From Actimicrobium sp047621345 (GTDB lineage Bacteria; Pseudomonadota; Gammaproteobacteria; Burkholderiales; Burkholderiaceae_D): a stretch of 64,000 bases of DNA. Shown here one piece after another: positions 61,511-64,000 of the stretch. Below the pieces are notes generated by a model, which saw only the letters and a program-made list of their open reading frames with translations, was not told the origin of the DNA and made no database searches. Numbering within the stretch: position 1 is the first letter of the stretch; each line of letters begins with the position of its first letter. A program made the position numbers and the translations under genes. The stretch covers positions 7,693-71,692 of the forward strand of contig JBLHLW010000016.1 in NCBI GenBank assembly GCA_047621345.1, read 5' to 3'.

Positions 61511-62500
61511 ATGGAAAACAGTCAATCGCCGAATCACGCATCAGAGCCGTTGGCAGCGGCAAAATTTATCAAAGTCATCGGGCGCGGCAAAGATGGCGCC
61601 CGTAGCATGAACCGTGAGGATGCCTGCCTGTTATACGGCGCAATGCTCGACGGGCGCGTCTCGGATTTGGAGTTGGGGGCGATTTTGCTGTCGATGCGGA
61701 TCAAGGGCGAATCGATCGCTGAGATCGCCGGTTTTCTGGATGCGTCCGAAGCGTCGTTTGCCCCGTTGTCGGCACCGGTCGATGCGCAGTACGCACCGAT
61801 CGTCATCCCGAGTTACAACGGTGCGCGCCACATGGCCAATCTGACACCGCTGCTGGCGATCCTGCTGGCACGGGCCGGTGCGCCGGTGCTGATGCATGGC
61901 GTGTTGACTGATCCGGGACGTGTCACCAGTGCCGAGATTTTTGAGGCGCTCGGCCACCCTCTGGCGACCTCAATCGCGCAGGCCGAAGTGCAGTTCGCAC
62001 AGCACGAACCGGTCTTCATGGCGATCGACGTGCTGGCACCGAAACTGGCGCGCTTGCTGGCGATGCGCCGCATTCTTGGGGTCCGCAACTCGACGCACAC
62101 GCTGGTCAAGATCATGCAACCGTTTCGGCAATCTGCGTTGCGTCTGTCGTCCTACACCCATCCCGAATATCTGGAAATGCTCAGCACGTACTTCACGACT
62201 GCAGCACCGGTCGCACGTGGCGATATTTTCCTGATGCGCGGTACCGAGGGCGAAACCGTCGCCAACGCCCGCCGTCCGCAACAGATTGACTGGCTGCACG
62301 AGGGCCAGCGCAGCACGCTGGTCGAAAAGCAGCTCGCTGCAGACGTCACGCCGGAATTGCCATCCGAACGTGATGCGGTAACGACAGCAGTGTGGATACG
62401 GCGAGTCCTGGCCAGCGAAGTAGCCGTGCCGGAACCGATTGCGGCGCAGGTTGCACATTGCTTGCAGGTCGCCCGGATCGTACTGGAACGTCGGAATTAA
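61511..62500 (+). CDS. ybiB: DNA-binding protein YbiB (anthranilate phosphoribosyltransferase-like fold, TrpD2 family)
   Basis: A 329-residue protein with the glycosyltransferase family 3 fold: N-terminal helical domain (FIKVIGRGKDGARSMNREDA, GAMLDGRVSDLELGAILLSMRIKGES) and a C-terminal domain with VLMHGV and NSTHTLVKIMQPF. It lacks the KHGNR-type PRPP motif of true TrpD, so it is not expected to make tryptophan precursors. E. coli YbiB binds nucleic acids. It sits 9 bp after nasA. Its last ~18 codons are duplicated in degraded form about 348 bp downstream. Confidence 0.88.
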   Translation: MENSQSPNHASEPLAAAKFIKVIGRGKDGARSMNREDACLLYGAMLDGRVSDLELGAILLSMRIKGESIAEIAGFLDASEASFAPLSAPVDAQYAPIVIPSYNGARHMANLTPLLAILLARAGAPVLMHGVLTDPGRVTSAEIFEALGHPLATSIAQAEVQFAQHEPVFMAIDVLAPKLARLLAMRRILGVRNSTHTLVKIMQPFRQSALRLSSYTHPEYLEMLSTYFTTAAPVARGDIFLMRGTEGETVANARRPQQIDWLHEGQRSTLVEKQLAADVTPELPSERDAVTTAVWIRRVLASEVAVPEPIAAQVAHCLQVARIVLERRN

Positions 62501-62990
62501 GCGGAAGTAGGGTCAATAAAAAATTAGGGTCAGAGTCAATTAAAAAAATTAGGGTCAGAGTCAATTAATTTGGGGGATTTAATTGACTCTGACCCTATTT
62601 ATTTTCTTTAATTGACTCTGACCCTATTTATTTTCTAAAGGTCACGTTCCTCTTCTTCAGACGCTCTGGAATCATATTTCGCGTGCGGGCTGTAAAAATT
62701 AGGGTCAGAGTCAATTAATTTGGGGAGATTTAATTGACTATGACCCTATTTATTTATTTGGGGAGATTTAATTGACTCTGACCCTATTTATTTACAGGTT
62801 GCGTACTGCTTGTAGGTCGCCCGGGTCGTATTGGACCGTCGGAATCAAGCAAACTAGGATCAATAAAAATTAGGGTCAGAGTCAATTAATTTGAGAGGAT
62901 TTAATTGACTCTGACCCTATTTATTTTTGAAAGGTCACGTTCGTCTTCTATAGACGCTCTGGAATCATATTTCGCGTGCGGGCTGTTGCT
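62447..62990. repeat. Block duplication of the ybiB 3' end and of the 3' end of the convergent unknown ORF
   Basis: The segment from about 62447 (ybiB tail through GGGTCAATAAAAA) reappears degraded from about 62795 (offset 348). The segment about 62637-62692 (AAAGGTCACGTTC, then ACGCTCTGGAATCATATTTC and GCGTGCGGGCTGT) reappears at about 62930-62985 (offset 293). The second copy there contains the real stop and last codons of the minus-strand ORF. Both gene ends were therefore copied together with intervening hairpins. The difference in offsets equals about one extra hairpin unit in the first block. Confidence 0.75.
62526..62918. repeat. Array of AGGGTCAGAGTCAATTAA hairpins
   Basis: The 18-mer AGGGTCAGAGTCAATTAA occurs on the plus strand at 62526, 62551, 62701 and 62872. 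It occurs on the minus strand (ends of TTAATTGACTCTGACCCT) at 62579-62596, 62608-62625, 62730-62747 (one mismatch), 62768-62785 and 62901-62918. Paired copies form long hairpins with short TTTGGGGGAT-like loops, usually followed by ATTTATTT. It looks like a REP-type element, perhaps mobilised by a RAYT transposase. No transposase gene is in the window. Confidence 0.85.
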
Positions 62991-64000
62991 TCAGCATTTT
63001 CAGGATCGTTTGGTCAGCATCGCCGAGCTCGTAAGACATCAATCTCGGGGCTTGGAGGTGGTCGAATGACGACGTCAAAGATCCTTGCCACGAACCCTCC
63101 GAGCGGAAAATGCCGGGCATGGCGCCAACGATTTCCTTGTAGAGCGCGCTGATGTCGTTTGTCGCCGCCGCAGTGGCGCGCACTACCTGAGGGGTGTAGC
63201 TGCACAGATTGACGAAGAGTTTGATGAAATCCATGTAATGCGTGTACACAGACTTCAACGACGAAATCTTGCGTAAGAGTGGCATTCGGATATCGTCATT
63301 GTCGGAAGCATCAACGCGCCCGTCCAGTGCATGAATTAGCTGCTGCAACTGCGGTTGGATGCCGCGGACGCGCTCGGCCAGCAGAAACGTCGTCAGCGCT
63401 TTCGTCGGATTAATCGCTTGCTGAAACGGGATATTGAAGCCGGCTCTCCATGAAGCGAAATCGGCCAATATCCGGCGAATGTTTGTTTCGCACAAGTCAA
63501 CGGTCGACCGCAAGAACGCGGGATTGGCGCGTTCTCCCGTCGTCAGCGGCTCGGACAGTGGTCCCGCATAGCGCACATTTTGCAGGGTGTTGCGCATCTC
63601 GCCCATGATGGATAACGCACGCTCGGACTCAGGCACTGCTGCAACGAGATCGTTCTCCCTGCCTCTGGTCGCGTAACCCTCGGACTGGATTGCGTCAGGG
63701 ATGGCGCATGGCGGGCGCTGTGCGGCGCGGAGAGATTGCGCCAACGCTCGGATCGTCATTTTTGCGTGGTTCACACCTTCGGGCGGTGGCGTGTTGTTGT
63801 CACCGACCGTAGCCCGATCTCTTATGCTGGCCATGTTGCCGAGCGTGTCGCGATCGGCGTAAGTGTTGAGCGGCCGGCCAGTTGCCGGTTGGCGATGGTG
63901 AAACGTCGTCACGATCTGACGCAAGATATCGGCGCGTAACCCAATGTTTTCGCCCGCCGGGTGGTGGAGAAGCTTTTTGGCTGTGTCGCGTAGAGCCGGG
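62965..64000 (-). CDS. Unrecognised protein, C-terminal 345 residues (start lies beyond the right edge)
   Basis: The minus-strand frame is open from base 64000 to a TGA at 62965. The in-frame TTG at 63924 is unlikely to be the start, because coding-like sequence (AKKLLHHPAGENIGLRADIL) continues to the edge. The protein is mostly helical, polar, with many Arg/Ala, no membrane helix and no signal in the visible part. Segments such as NEIRMPLL-type helices, FIKLFVNLCSYTPQVVRATA and IYKEIV-like stretches match no family I know. It is convergent with ybiB across a repeat array, and its last codons are duplicated at about 62670. A secreted or effector-like role is only a guess. Confidence 0.6.
   Translation of the reverse strand, partial: PALRDTAKKLLHHPAGENIGLRADILRQIVTTFHHRQPATGRPLNTYADRDTLGNMASIRDRATVGDNNTPPPEGVNHAKMTIRALAQSLRAAQRPPCAIPDAIQSEGYATRGRENDLVAAVPESERALSIMGEMRNTLQNVRYAGPLSEPLTTGERANPAFLRSTVDLCETNIRRILADFASWRAGFNIPFQQAINPTKALTTFLLAERVRGIQPQLQQLIHALDGRVDASDNDDIRMPLLRKISSLKSVYTHYMDFIKLFVNLCSYTPQVVRATAAATNDISALYKEIVGAMPGIFRSEGSWQGSLTSSFDHLQAPRLMSYELGDADQTILKMLKQQPAREI

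Noticed and set aside
61511..62500. Anthranilate phosphoribosyltransferase (TrpD) call for the gene after nasA
   Set aside because: The fold is the same, but the PRPP-binding motifs are missing and the sequence fits YbiB.
62526..62918. Possible CRISPR array
   Set aside because: Repeats occur in both orientations, spacing is irregular, spacers are not unique sequence, and there are no cas genes.

Overview
This 64 kb window is a gene-dense, high-GC stretch of bacterial chromosome. Gene content and protein flavour (endonuclease-type MutL, FixJ-family DctSR with a DctPQM TRAP transporter, a nirB-nirD-nasA cluster with a PP2C/kinase fusion and YbiB, DUF393 and CzcE-family proteins) point to a betaproteobacterium of the order Burkholderiales, most likely Oxalobacteraceae. 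That placement is inferred from recognised families, not from a marker-gene tree. No rRNA, prophage, insertion sequence or CRISPR array is visible. One elongator tRNA-Met is present.

Layout. 1-11.7 kb: the N-terminal part of a TonB-dependent receptor (minus, cut by the left edge), divergent from a peptide-uptake operon of two paralogous family-5 binding proteins, a secreted M3 oligopeptidase, two permeases and a fused double-ATPase. 11.8-19.9 kb: ferredoxin-NADP reductase, a TldD/TldE protease pair, and an RND efflux adaptor plus pump. 20-25 kb: a leucine-rich-repeat protein resembling secreted effectors, an MscS channel, a CzcE-like lipoprotein and an HflK/HflC pair. 25.5-35 kb: housekeeping genes (DCC protein, tRNA-Met, miaA, mutL, dedA, a chemoreceptor, amiC, tsaE, queG). 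35-41.8 kb: C4-dicarboxylate module, with AEC permease-dctR-dctS on the minus strand divergent from dctPQM. 42-47.3 kb: ogt, xerD, a small basic protein, an EEP-family enzyme, ybaK, plsY and tsaD.

47.4-62.5 kb is a nitrate-assimilation region. It holds an NrtABD-type ABC transporter, a succinate-semialdehyde-type dehydrogenase, an MNT nucleotidyltransferase with a truncated HEPN-like partner, a PP2C/Ser-Thr-kinase fusion, a NarK/NasA-type MFS transporter, and nirB-nirD-nasA-ybiB. Three sequences with exact GG-N10-GC sigma-54 architecture lie before the ABC transporter, the MFS transporter and nirB. Together with GGTGC/GCACC dyads they suggest NtrC control of the whole assimilation pathway (two importers, nitrate reductase, nitrite reductase).

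The window is also rich in dispersed extragenic palindromes. There are five copies of a GTGGGCACG/CGTGCCCAC element, three full copies of a GGTGCAAT/ATTGCACC element (two of them in a 75-bp tandem duplication that includes the tsaD 3' end), and a dense array of AGGGTCAGAGTCAATTAA hairpins at 62.5-62.9 kb. Around that array the 3' ends of both flanking genes have been duplicated. The right edge cuts an unrecognised, possibly horizontally acquired ORF. I found no clear undescribed multi-gene system. The best leads are the LRR effector-like gene, the hairpin array with duplicated gene ends, the decayed HEPN/MNT module and the sigma-54 nitrate regulon.
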